NCBI GenBank assembly: GCA_964414185.1
Contig: CAYPVK010000002.1
Coordinates: 1 to 64,000 of the forward strand
DNA length: 64,000 nucleotides
From: UBA7488 sp964414185
Lineage (GTDB): Bacteria > Pseudomonadota > Alphaproteobacteria > CAAHEQ01 > UBA3637
Direction of reading: 5' to 3'
Positions 7,837-16,166 of this stretch are shown one piece after another. Within the stretch, counting starts at the first letter, position 1, and every line of letters starts with the position of its first letter. The notes under the pieces are model-generated. The model was not told the DNA's origin. It made no database searches and saw nothing but the letters and a program-made list of their open reading frames with translations. A program made the translations under genes and the position numbers.

Positions 7837-8523
7837 ATGCGTGTATTAGTCATTGAAGACGACAAAACGACCGGCCAAAACATTGCAATGATTTTAAACA
7901 AAGAAGGCATGGTGGTTGACACGTCCCATTTGGGCGAAGACGGTTTGGAAATGGCAAAACTTTATGACTATGACATTATTTTGCTGGATTTGATGTTGCC
8001 CGGCATGGACGGCTATGACGTGTTAAAAACATTGCGTTCAATGCGCAACACAACGCCCGTTTTGATTTTGTCCGGGTTGTCCGGACCGGATAAAAAAATC
8101 AAAGGGTTGGGCTATGGCGCGGACGATTATTTGACAAAACCGTTTGACCGCGGCGAATTGATTGCCCGTGTCGGTGCGTTGGTGCGCCGTTCCAAAGGGT
8201 TAGCCGACCCGATTGTCCGTACCGGAAACATGGAAATCAATTTAAACAGCAAAATCGTCACAATCGGCGGAAAAACTTTGCATTTGACCAGTAAAGAATA
8301 CTCATTGTTGGAATTATTGGCTTTGCGCAAAGGCACAACCATTCACAAAGAGCAATTTTTAAACCACTTATACGGCGGAATGGATGAACCTGAAATGAAA
8401 ATCATTGACGTGTTTTTATGCAAAATCCGTCGCAAAATCGAAAAATTGGCACCCGATACCGATTATATCGAAACCGTTTGGGGACGCGGCTATATTTTAA
8501 AAGATTTGCCGATACGCAAATAA
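7837..8523 (+). CDS. ctrA: Cell-cycle response regulator CtrA
   Basis: CtrA is the OmpR-family master regulator of the alphaproteobacterial cell cycle. It controls division, motility and, in some species, origin firing. The 228-residue protein has a receiver domain with acidic pair ED at 7-8, phospho-acceptor Asp51 in LLDLMLPG and Lys in LTKPFD. A winged-helix effector domain follows, with HLTSKEYSLLELLALRKGT and VWGRGYILKD. Near-complete agreement with CtrA over the receiver domain and the length support the name. The upstream perfect CtrA box suggests autoregulation. No cognate histidine kinase or phosphotransferase is adjacent. Confidence 0.96.
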   Translation: MRVLVIEDDKTTGQNIAMILNKEGMVVDTSHLGEDGLEMAKLYDYDIILLDLMLPGMDGYDVLKTLRSMRNTTPVLILSGLSGPDKKIKGLGYGADDYLTKPFDRGELIARVGALVRRSKGLADPIVRTGNMEINLNSKIVTIGGKTLHLTSKEYSLLELLALRKGTTIHKEQFLNHLYGGMDEPEMKIIDVFLCKIRRKIEKLAPDTDYIETVWGRGYILKDLPIRK

Positions 8524-8543
8524 CGGTTTTACATGACGCTTTT

Positions 8544-8783
8544 TTAAATTTCGGTATAATCGACATCAATGACCCGTTTGTGCGGTTTTTCGTCTTCCAA
8601 TGGCGACGGCATATCAAAAACCTGCAACTTTTCTTCGGTAAATTTCGCTCGTACCCATTGAAAAGCGGCAAAAACGGCAACAATAAAGAATAACGGAATA
8701 ACAATATACCAAGCCAACAAGGCAAACAACGCGAAAAGCCCCACTCCCGCAGCCAAACCGACAATCATGCGCAACATATTCAT
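8544..8783 (-). CDS. Small two-helix membrane protein
   Basis: A 79-residue protein of unknown family. The first 45 residues form hydrophobic helices (LAAGVGLFALFALLAWYIVI and a following segment), and the C-terminal 30 residues are charged and probably cytoplasmic. It starts 1 base after the mutS stop on the same strand with AGGTGA upstream, so it is likely translated from the mutS messenger. Nothing in the sequence suggests a mismatch-repair role. Confidence 0.6.
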   Translation of the reverse strand: MNMLRMIVGLAAGVGLFALFALLAWYIVIPLFFIVAVFAAFQWVRAKFTEEKLQVFDMPSPLEDEKPHKRVIDVDYTEI

Positions 8784-8784
8784 T

Positions 8785-11397
8785 TTATGAGGTCACCTGT
8801 TCTTTTAATTGATAAAGCATATCAAGCGCCTCTCTGGGAGAAAGCAAGTCTACATTTAACTCGGCAATCCTTTTTTCGACGTCTGACTCTTTTAATTTAG
8901 GGGCAGCCGCCAATGAAAACAAGGGCAAATCGTCAAAAAGAGGTTGTTGATGTTGTTTTTTTTCTTCCAATCCGGCCAAAACCGTTTCGGCACGATCCAA
9001 CACAACCGGCGGTAATCCTGCCAATTTGGCAACATGAATACCGTACGAACGGTCGACGGCGCCGTCGCCGACTTCGTGCAAAAAGACGATATTGCCTTGC
9101 CATTCTTTCGTGCGCATCGTGTGCAACGTGATGCCGCTTAAACGGTTGGCCAACGCCGTCAATTCATGATAGTGTGTCGCGAACAGCCCGCGGCATTTGT
9201 TTTTATCATGCAAATATTCAACCACCGCCCAAGCAATCGACAACCCGTCATATGTTGCGGTACCGCGTCCGACTTCGTCCAAAATAACCAACGATTTATC
9301 GGTTGCGCCGTGCAAAATGGCGGCAACTTCGACCATTTCGACCATGAACGTCGAACGGCCGCGCGCCAAATCGTCCGAGGCGCCGACACGGGAAAAGACT
9401 TTGTCGACAATCCCGATTTTGACATAATCGGCCGGCACGAACGACCCCATTTGCGCCATGATGGCAATCAAGGCGTTTTGGCGTAAAAACGTACTTTTAC
9501 CCGCCATATTGGGGCCGGTCAACAACCACAGGTTATTTTTTTCTTCGCCCAAAATGCAATCATTCGGAACAAAAGCATCCTGTGTTTTTTTAAGCGACCG
9601 TTCCACAACGGGATGGCGCCCGCCTTTGATGACAAAATCATACTCTTGCGTCAAAATCGGGCGTGTCCAATTGTTAAGCACGGCCAAATACGCCAATCCG
9701 GCCGATACGTCAATGCGCGCCATTGCATTGGCCGCCTTTAAAATTGCCGGACTGAGCGCTAAAATTTTGTGACACAAATTATTGTAAATTTCCAATTCAA
9801 TTGCCAAGGATTTTTCATCGGCATGCAAAATCTTTGTTTCAATATCGCTGAGTTCGGCCGTTGTAAAACGGACGACATTGACCATTGTTTGACGATGGAT
9901 AAAACCGCGTTCTTTTTCACGCAACAACGGTTCGGCATATTTGGACGGCACTTCGATAAAATAGCCCAACAATCCGTTAAAGGCAATTTTCAGCTGTGAA
10001 ATACCCGTTTGGGCGGCATACCGTGCTTGCATATCGGCCACGACTTTTTTCGCGTTGGCTTTGGTATTTAAAATATCGTCCAAAACAACCGAATACCCAT
10101 GTTTGACAAAGCCGCCGTCACGCGTAAACAAAGGCGGTTCGGGAATAATGGCATTTTGCAATTCTTCCACCAATGCCGTCCATTCGCCCATATCAAGTTT
10201 GTCTTTTTCCAAAGCCTCAGGCACCAATCCTTCTTGCATTTTATTGCGGATATGAGGAATTTGGTCAAGCGCGCCGGCAATCGTTAAAATATCGCGCGGC
10301 CCGCCCCTTCCGAGTGAAATGCGCGACACCGACCGTTCAACATCGGCAACGGATTTTAACGCATCGCGTACAAATTCGCGCACCGACGCATTTTGGATAA
10401 AGTAATCGATTTTATCCAAGCGCCCTTCGATTGCCCTGATATCCGTCAACGGCGCCGATAACATTGAGCTGAGCAACCGCCCGCCCGCGCCCGTTACCGT
10501 TGCATCCATCACGTTTAACAAGCTGGTGGCACCTTTATCATTGGACAATGCACGTGTCAATTCCAAACTGCGCCGTGTTGACGGGTCGATTTCCATAAAC
10601 AAAGAATCGGTTACCCGCCGAGGCAATTGCAATGACGGGCAGGCACCTTTTTGCGTATCTAAAATATATCCGAGCAAAACGCCCGCGCCGATAATTTCAA
10701 GTTTTGAATAATCATGTAAGATATCCAAATCGGAAATTTTATAAAATTGTTCCAATTCACTTTTAGCTGCGGCATAATTATAACGATCAAGACCAATCAA
10801 TGTTTTTTTGTTATCGTTATCACCGAAATACACATCATATTTGCCGGCTTGGCCGTCCGGCACCAAAATTTCGGAAGCTTCCAACCGCGCAAGCGTCGAT
10901 GCGACCGACGCTTTTCCGACAAGCTGAGTATAAAAATCGCCTGTCGACATATCTGCCCAAGCAATGCCGACTCCTTCGACACCTGCGACCAAACTGACCA
11001 AAAAATTATGGCGACGGGCATTAAGCAAACTGTCTTCGGTCAACGTACCGGCCGTTACGATTCGCACAACATCGCGCCGAACGGTTTTGGAACCGCGCGC
11101 TTTGGCTTGAGCCGGCGTTTCCATTTGTTCGCATATGGCGACTTTAAATCCCGCTTTGACCAAACGGACAAGGTAATTTTCATATGCATGATACGGCACG
11201 CCGCACATCGGAATATCTTGCCCGTCTTTTTTACCGCGATAGGTCAAAACAATATCAAGAGCATTGGAAGCAACTTTGGCATCTTCAAAAAAGAGTTCAT
11301 AAAAATCCCCCATTCGATAAAATAACAAACAATCGTTGTATTTATCTTTCGTTTCCAAATATTCTGCGACCATTCGCGTAACTTCTTGCTTAGCCAT
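8785..11397 (-). CDS. mutS: DNA mismatch repair protein MutS
   Basis: MutS recognises mismatches and small loops and recruits MutL. The 870-residue protein has the N-terminal mismatch-binding motif GDFYELFFEDA, with the Phe and Glu that contact the mispair. The connector, lever and clamp regions follow, then the ABC ATPase with Walker A TGPNMAGKST near residue 628 and Walker B/signature DEVGRGTATYDGL. The start at 11397 has AAAGGGAA upstream and gives the usual MAK N-terminus; an upstream ATG at 11445 would overlap the promoter region of the divergent kinase. A small membrane protein gene follows directly. Confidence 0.98.
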   Translation of the reverse strand: MAKQEVTRMVAEYLETKDKYNDCLLFYRMGDFYELFFEDAKVASNALDIVLTYRGKKDGQDIPMCGVPYHAYENYLVRLVKAGFKVAICEQMETPAQAKARGSKTVRRDVVRIVTAGTLTEDSLLNARRHNFLVSLVAGVEGVGIAWADMSTGDFYTQLVGKASVASTLARLEASEILVPDGQAGKYDVYFGDNDNKKTLIGLDRYNYAAAKSELEQFYKISDLDILHDYSKLEIIGAGVLLGYILDTQKGACPSLQLPRRVTDSLFMEIDPSTRRSLELTRALSNDKGATSLLNVMDATVTGAGGRLLSSMLSAPLTDIRAIEGRLDKIDYFIQNASVREFVRDALKSVADVERSVSRISLGRGGPRDILTIAGALDQIPHIRNKMQEGLVPEALEKDKLDMGEWTALVEELQNAIIPEPPLFTRDGGFVKHGYSVVLDDILNTKANAKKVVADMQARYAAQTGISQLKIAFNGLLGYFIEVPSKYAEPLLREKERGFIHRQTMVNVVRFTTAELSDIETKILHADEKSLAIELEIYNNLCHKILALSPAILKAANAMARIDVSAGLAYLAVLNNWTRPILTQEYDFVIKGGRHPVVERSLKKTQDAFVPNDCILGEEKNNLWLLTGPNMAGKSTFLRQNALIAIMAQMGSFVPADYVKIGIVDKVFSRVGASDDLARGRSTFMVEMVEVAAILHGATDKSLVILDEVGRGTATYDGLSIAWAVVEYLHDKNKCRGLFATHYHELTALANRLSGITLHTMRTKEWQGNIVFLHEVGDGAVDRSYGIHVAKLAGLPPVVLDRAETVLAGLEEKKQHQQPLFDDLPLFSLAAAPKLKESDVEKRIAELNVDLLSPREALDMLYQLKEQVTS

Positions 11398-11439
11398 TTT
11401 TTTATTCCCTTTTTTTGTAAATCGGAGTATACTTAATTT

Positions 11440-12876
11440 ATGCAAAAAAATAAAGTTAAAAAAATACCGCGCAACCGCATAATTTTGTATTTATACCGAA
11501 AATTTCGGCGCATGCCGCGTTTTATCGCGCGTATTTTCGTATTGAATATCCCGACGCTGATGGTATTGGGATTGTTACTTTTTTTACATGAAATCAACAT
11601 ACAACAGGCTGTTTTTATTTTCAGCATCATTTTTGTCGTAACGGCAATCATTACCGCTTTTGTTTTTAAAGAATTGGAAAATTTTATTTCTTATTTAAAA
11701 AAACTTGCAATGGGCATTGATGCCGAATTGCCGCGTTTCCACCGCGGGATTTTCGGGTCTTTCAGATTGGCCGATACGTTTTTAAAAGTCAAAAACATGT
11801 GGTCGAATCAAACCATTTCGGATGCCAGCATTATCGAAAGGTTGCCCGACCCGCTGTTAATGATTAATGAAAATACGAACATTGTTTTTGCCAATTACAT
11901 TGCGCGCGATTTTTTCGGAGAAGATATTTTGCACTGTCCGATAAAAACCGTTTTTGAAGATGAAAATTTTACCCATTCGCTCAACCGTATTGTTTTGGAA
12001 AAATCCAAAGCCGAATGGTTTGATTTCGATTATGTTGCGGGACAAACTTACAGCTTTCGCACACGTATCGAACGGTTGCCCGCGATTGCCAAAAACAACG
12101 CGACGATGGTCATCGTGATGCACGATATCACACCCTTTAAATTGTTCAAACAACAACAGGCAGATTTTTTCGCCAACGCGTCGCACGAACTTAAAACGCC
12201 GCTGTCGATTTTATCGGGCTTTATCGAAACATTGCAAGGGCCGGCCAAAGACGACGAAGCGGCACGCGAAAAATTTTTAAAAATGATGGGCGAACAAACC
12301 GCGCGCATGACACATTTGGTCAAAGATTTATTGAATTTGTCCCGTTTGCAAATGATGGAAAAAACACACCAAAACGACGTGATTTTAATTCCCGATTTAT
12401 TGCAAAGCGTTATGGAAGGGCTTAACATAAAAGCCGCCAACCACCATAAAACGCTTGAGCTTAAAATCCTGCACGAATTGCCGCGCCTTATCGGCAACCG
12501 CAACGAATTGCATCAAGTATTCCAAAATTTAATCGACAATGCGATTAAATACGGCGACCCCGAATCCGTCGTAACGGTCAAAGCCCAACTGTCCAAAGGG
12601 TTCCCGAAAAAATCCGACCGTTATTTTGAAGATATGCGCCAAGTCATTTCAATCAGCGTCCACAACGTCGGCGAAGCCATTTCACCGCATAACCTGACAC
12701 GCATTTTCGAACGGTTTTACCGAATCGATTCTTTAAAATCGCGTCAAGCCGAAGGAACGGGGCTGGGGCTGGGCATCGTCCAACAGATTGTCCAAAAACA
12801 CGATGGTGTTATTGATGTGTTCAGTACACAAAAGGACGGTACAACCTTTACGGTATATTTACCGATTGATTTTTAG
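11440..12876 (+). CDS. PhoR-type sensor histidine kinase
   Basis: A 478-residue kinase with two transmembrane helices (about residues 28-48 and 53-72), then a PAS-like domain (SIIERLPDPLLMINENTNIV). The HisKA box FANASHELKTPLSILSGF has phospho-accepting His near 248, followed by the HATPase domain with N box QNLIDNAIKYGD, F box and G box EGTGLGLGI. The short periplasmic loop and PAS domain are typical of PhoR-like phosphate sensors. No response regulator or phosphate-transport genes adjoin it, so the specific role is inferred. It diverges from mutS, with the two starts 42 bases apart, so promoters must overlap. Confidence 0.85.
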   Translation: MQKNKVKKIPRNRIILYLYRKFRRMPRFIARIFVLNIPTLMVLGLLLFLHEINIQQAVFIFSIIFVVTAIITAFVFKELENFISYLKKLAMGIDAELPRFHRGIFGSFRLADTFLKVKNMWSNQTISDASIIERLPDPLLMINENTNIVFANYIARDFFGEDILHCPIKTVFEDENFTHSLNRIVLEKSKAEWFDFDYVAGQTYSFRTRIERLPAIAKNNATMVIVMHDITPFKLFKQQQADFFANASHELKTPLSILSGFIETLQGPAKDDEAAREKFLKMMGEQTARMTHLVKDLLNLSRLQMMEKTHQNDVILIPDLLQSVMEGLNIKAANHHKTLELKILHELPRLIGNRNELHQVFQNLIDNAIKYGDPESVVTVKAQLSKGFPKKSDRYFEDMRQVISISVHNVGEAISPHNLTRIFERFYRIDSLKSRQAEGTGLGLGIVQQIVQKHDGVIDVFSTQKDGTTFTVYLPIDF

Positions 12877-13028
12877 ATAAACATTTATACCATTGTTACC
12901 GTTTGAAAAATGTTTGTTTTTACCTATATAATTTTGCCGTATTTATTCAAACGTTAAATTTAAAATATCCGAAACGTTTAAATTTTGCTCTCTTTTGATT
13001 GCCCGCTAACTTTTTATCATGTCTTGAA

Positions 13029-13053
13029 ATAAAACCCCCTTTACAAGGGGGCT
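13029..13053 (-). terminator. Intrinsic terminator after the repeat protein
   Basis: On the minus strand CCCCCTT pairs with AAGGGGG over a 3-base loop (stem 13035-13051) and is followed by TTTTATTT. It lies about 50 bases past the repeat-protein stop and could also slow transcription coming from the kinase gene. Confidence 0.6.
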
Positions 13054-13101
13054 TAAAATGAATGGTGTTTAAGCTTTGGCAACCTTTGATAAACCTTACA
13101 T

Positions 13102-15005
13102 TCAACGCCCGCTACCGCGTTTACGGTTAATGGCCCCCGATACACCGTTGGCCCGCCGCGTCCCGATTACGGCATCGCTTTGACGCGTCCTGGGCATCGT
13201 CGGATAAACCGCTCCCGGACGGACCGTGCGTTCACGCTTGATTTGAGACGTTTGCGTCGCATTACCCGATACACCGGCTTGGACGGGATTTTTGCTCGTG
13301 CCCGCCTGAACCGCATTACCCGATACGCCGCTTGTCACGGAATTTGATACGCCGCCCGCTTGCGTTGCAGTGCCACTGTTCGCCACCGCAACACCCGAAT
13401 TGCTTGCGGCAGCCTTGGAAACATTGGCATTCCCGTTAACCGTAACACCCGAATTGCTTGCGGCAGCCTTGGAAACATTGGCATTCCCGTTAACCGCGAC
13501 ACCCGAATTGCTTGCGGCAGCCTTGGAAACATTGGCATTCCCGTTAACCGTAACACCCGAATTGCTTGCGGCAGCCTTGGAAACATTGGCATTCCCGTTA
13601 ACCGCGACACCCGAATTGCTTGCGGCAGCCTTGGAAACATTGGCATTCCCGTTAACCGTAANNNNNNNNNNNNNNNNNNNNNNNNNNNNNNNNNNNNNNN
13701 NNNNNNNNNNNNNNNNNNNNNNNNNNNNNNNNNNNNNNNNNNNNNNNNNNNNNNNNNNNNNGCGACACCCGAATTGCTTGCGGCAGCCTTGGAAACATTG
13801 GCATTCCCGTTAACCGCGACACCCGAATTGCTTGCGGCAGCCTTGGAAACATTGGCATTCTCTTCCGCCTTTGCCGCATTGACCTGAACAACCGCTTGAG
13901 ACACACTACCTTGAACTTCGGCAGCCGTCTCTCTGGCATTTTCTTCAACACGCATGACCGAATTACTTGCTTCGGCCGCTTCGGCAGTTGCATTGTATTC
14001 AATACGTTGGACGGAAGCAATACCGTTAGCAACATTGGATGAAAATTCATCTTGAACGTTTTGGGGTGTCTTCGATTCGGTTGCCGTTTGCATATTCGAA
14101 ACGCCATCCGCCTGAGATATCTTATCGTTAATTTCCGCCGTATGGGTCGATCCGATAATACCGTCGGCTTCGGATACATTGGTTGACAAATCGGCCGTTA
14201 AGGATGTCCCGACTGCGTCGGCGGTACCATTGGTATTGATGAAATCGGCTTGAGAAGACGTACTGATATCATCAGCGCGCGAAGCGGAATCCGGAGCGAG
14301 TGCCTGATCCGCATTCCCTGTTGCCGGAATTTGAGAGCCGGTCGGAGATTCGGGAGCCTTGCTGGCATTGGGGGACCCGTCAGCGGTTGTTGAACCTTCA
14401 ATGCCGTCAGCTTCTGCAAAATTATCATTGCTCGGCAATTGTTCGGGATCCGGAGAAGGCTCAGCCGGCGTCGGTTCTTTGTATTCTTCCGACGTATCTC
14501 CATCTATGGTTTTTGCTGTTTGTTCGTTATCAATAAATTCGGCTTGTTGTTCGGCCGGTTCGAAACTGACACGTTCGGGTGTCGGAGCTTCATCGGCATT
14601 TATTTCATTTTTCGCATCCTCGGATTTTTGACCGTCTTTCACATCTTCGGATTTTTGTCCGGCCTTTACATCCTCGGATTTTTGTCCAGCTTTTGCACCT
14701 TCGGATTTTTGACCGGTCTTCGCATCCTCAGCCTTTCCGCTGCTTTTTGCGGCTTCGGCTTTTTGAGCCCCCTTAACGCCGGTAACAACCACATTGCCTC
14801 CCGAAACGCTCAGCCGTGTCGTGCTGAAAGAACCGCCGACAGCCGTACCCCCGCGTGCATCCATATTCGATGCACTGAAAGAAACATCCCCCGCCGTGCT
14901 GTCCACATTATTCCATGGCTTCGTATCGGCCAAAACGGCAGAAGGGATACCCATAGCCGCTAAACACAATACCAACCCTGTGTAACGTAACAAATTATTT
15001 TTCAT
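13102..15005 (-). CDS. Secreted repeat protein interrupted by an assembly gap
   Basis: I do not recognise the family. The N-terminus is a signal peptide (LVLCLAAMGIPSAVLADT). A Lys/Gln/Ser/Glu-rich zone follows, with about five copies of an 8-residue GQKSEDVK-type unit, then an acidic Ala/Thr/Ser zone. Next come 18-residue tandem repeats (core NANVSKAAASNSG), and a basic tail ending in NRKRGSGR. Five full repeat copies lie on one side of a 100-N gap and two on the other. The apparent frame change across the gap is an artefact, since 100 is not a multiple of three. The tail at 13102-13386 continues the correct frame. True repeat number is unknown. Confidence 0.75.
13385..13869. repeat. 54-bp tandem repeat array with assembly gap
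   Basis: Near-identical 54-base units start at about 13385, 13439, 13493, 13547 and 13601, and two more lie at about 13762-13869. Neighbouring units differ mainly at one codon that alternates between Ala and Thr forms, suggesting a 108-base higher-order unit. The intervening 13662-13761 is exactly 100 Ns, a conventional placeholder of unknown real length. Confidence 0.9.
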
Positions 15006-15036
15006 GTTCTTCCCTTCCCAATACTTAAAGTGCGCT

Positions 15037-16032
15037 TTATTTGCCCCGTTGGGTCAATTTTTGTTGCGCCATTTGTTTAGCGGCAGCCTTACGTGCTGCC
15101 TCGCGCGCGGCTTTGTTTTGTTTGCTGGTATCCAAACGCGCTTCGGTCGGCGATGTTCGATACGCCTCTTTGGGCAAATCGGACACGCGCTTGGTTAATT
15201 CGTTTAAATCGACAACTTCCAAAACGCGAGCCTGATCCGGGTTTGCCGGTTTTTCATAGTATGTCCCTTTGTACAAATTGCCGCCGCCTTTAATCAATGT
15301 ATCCCCCAAATAAGCGCGCGTTTTCCCGGCCATCGCGCCCGATACGATATAAGATTTGTCGGGACGAGTACCGTCTTTGGTTGACAAAGTATCAATATCG
15401 GCACCGCCGGTAATTTCGGAAATCGACCCTTTCCAATTTTTAAAAGCCGTATTCATGCCGTTTTCCATTCGGGGAGATTTCACTAAATTGCGCGCGGCTT
15501 GAACAGCCGCTTCATGTTCCGTCAAAGGCGTCAATGTCGCGAGCGGTTCATTGTCCAATCGGGCCCGCTTTTCGTCATTTTGCGCACTGACTTCATGAAA
15601 ATATCCGAAAATGGCAAGTCCGCCCAAAGCGATTAAGATGCCTCGAATGTGCTTGTCGATAAAATTGAAAAAACCAAATCCGATTCGTTTTAACAAACCG
15701 TTACGGTTTTTTGGCTTTTTGGCCTTCACGGAAGGTTTTGCGGATACGGATGCCGACGGTTGTGCGGCAAAGGACGATGAAGCTTGCTCCGCAACACGGG
15801 GTTTAGCCCATTGCGCCGTCGGACGACGTGAAAAAGAAACGGGCCGTTTGGATTCGCCGCGCGCGGATACGGGCGTTTGTGTATCTTGCGCATGCGCCAA
15901 CGTATCATGCAATGTTGCGGACGCCGTCGTTTTTTGTGTTGCGGGGCGTTTAAAAATATTGTCCGGCGTTATTACGGCTGCTTGCCGCGGAGCCGATGTC
16001 CTTCCGATGCCGAATTGATTGCGATCGCTCAT
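15037..16032 (-). CDS. Single-pass membrane protein of unknown function
   Basis: The 331-residue protein has a long, basic, disordered N-terminal part, probably cytoplasmic, one transmembrane helix at about 131-146 (GILIALGGLAIFGYF) and a C-terminal soluble region. That region includes YLGDTLIKGGGNLYKGTYY and ends in an Ala/Lys-rich helix. I find no recognisable domain. Topology predicts the C-terminal half in the periplasm. The secreted repeat-protein gene begins 31 bases downstream on the same strand, so the two are probably cotranscribed and may act together at the envelope. AGGAGGG precedes the ATG. Confidence 0.7.
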   Translation of the reverse strand: MSDRNQFGIGRTSAPRQAAVITPDNIFKRPATQKTTASATLHDTLAHAQDTQTPVSARGESKRPVSFSRRPTAQWAKPRVAEQASSSFAAQPSASVSAKPSVKAKKPKNRNGLLKRIGFGFFNFIDKHIRGILIALGGLAIFGYFHEVSAQNDEKRARLDNEPLATLTPLTEHEAAVQAARNLVKSPRMENGMNTAFKNWKGSISEITGGADIDTLSTKDGTRPDKSYIVSGAMAGKTRAYLGDTLIKGGGNLYKGTYYEKPANPDQARVLEVVDLNELTKRVSDLPKEAYRTSPTEARLDTSKQNKAAREAARKAAAKQMAQQKLTQRGK

Positions 16033-16132
16033 AAGGCCCTCCTTATATCAGACTGTTATTGTTTTAAGTATACACCTAAAATTCATATTTGTCCAGTTAT
16101 TTTAAAAACAACGCCGTAACCTGTTAAAAATT

Positions 16133-16162
16133 AAGGGCGACACTTTCAATCCGCCGCCCTTT
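16133..16162 (-). terminator. Intrinsic terminator after gyrB
   Basis: On the minus strand, AAGGGCG and CGCCCTT form a stem (16133-16161) starting a few bases after the gyrB stop, followed by AATTTTT. Confidence 0.65.
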
Positions 16163-16166
16163 TTTA

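Noticed and set aside
13652..14179. Alternative frames through the repeat array that look like a basic protein
   Set aside because: They are shifted readings of the 54-bp repeats and cross the placeholder Ns; only the frame with the signal peptide and the 13102-13386 tail is consistent.
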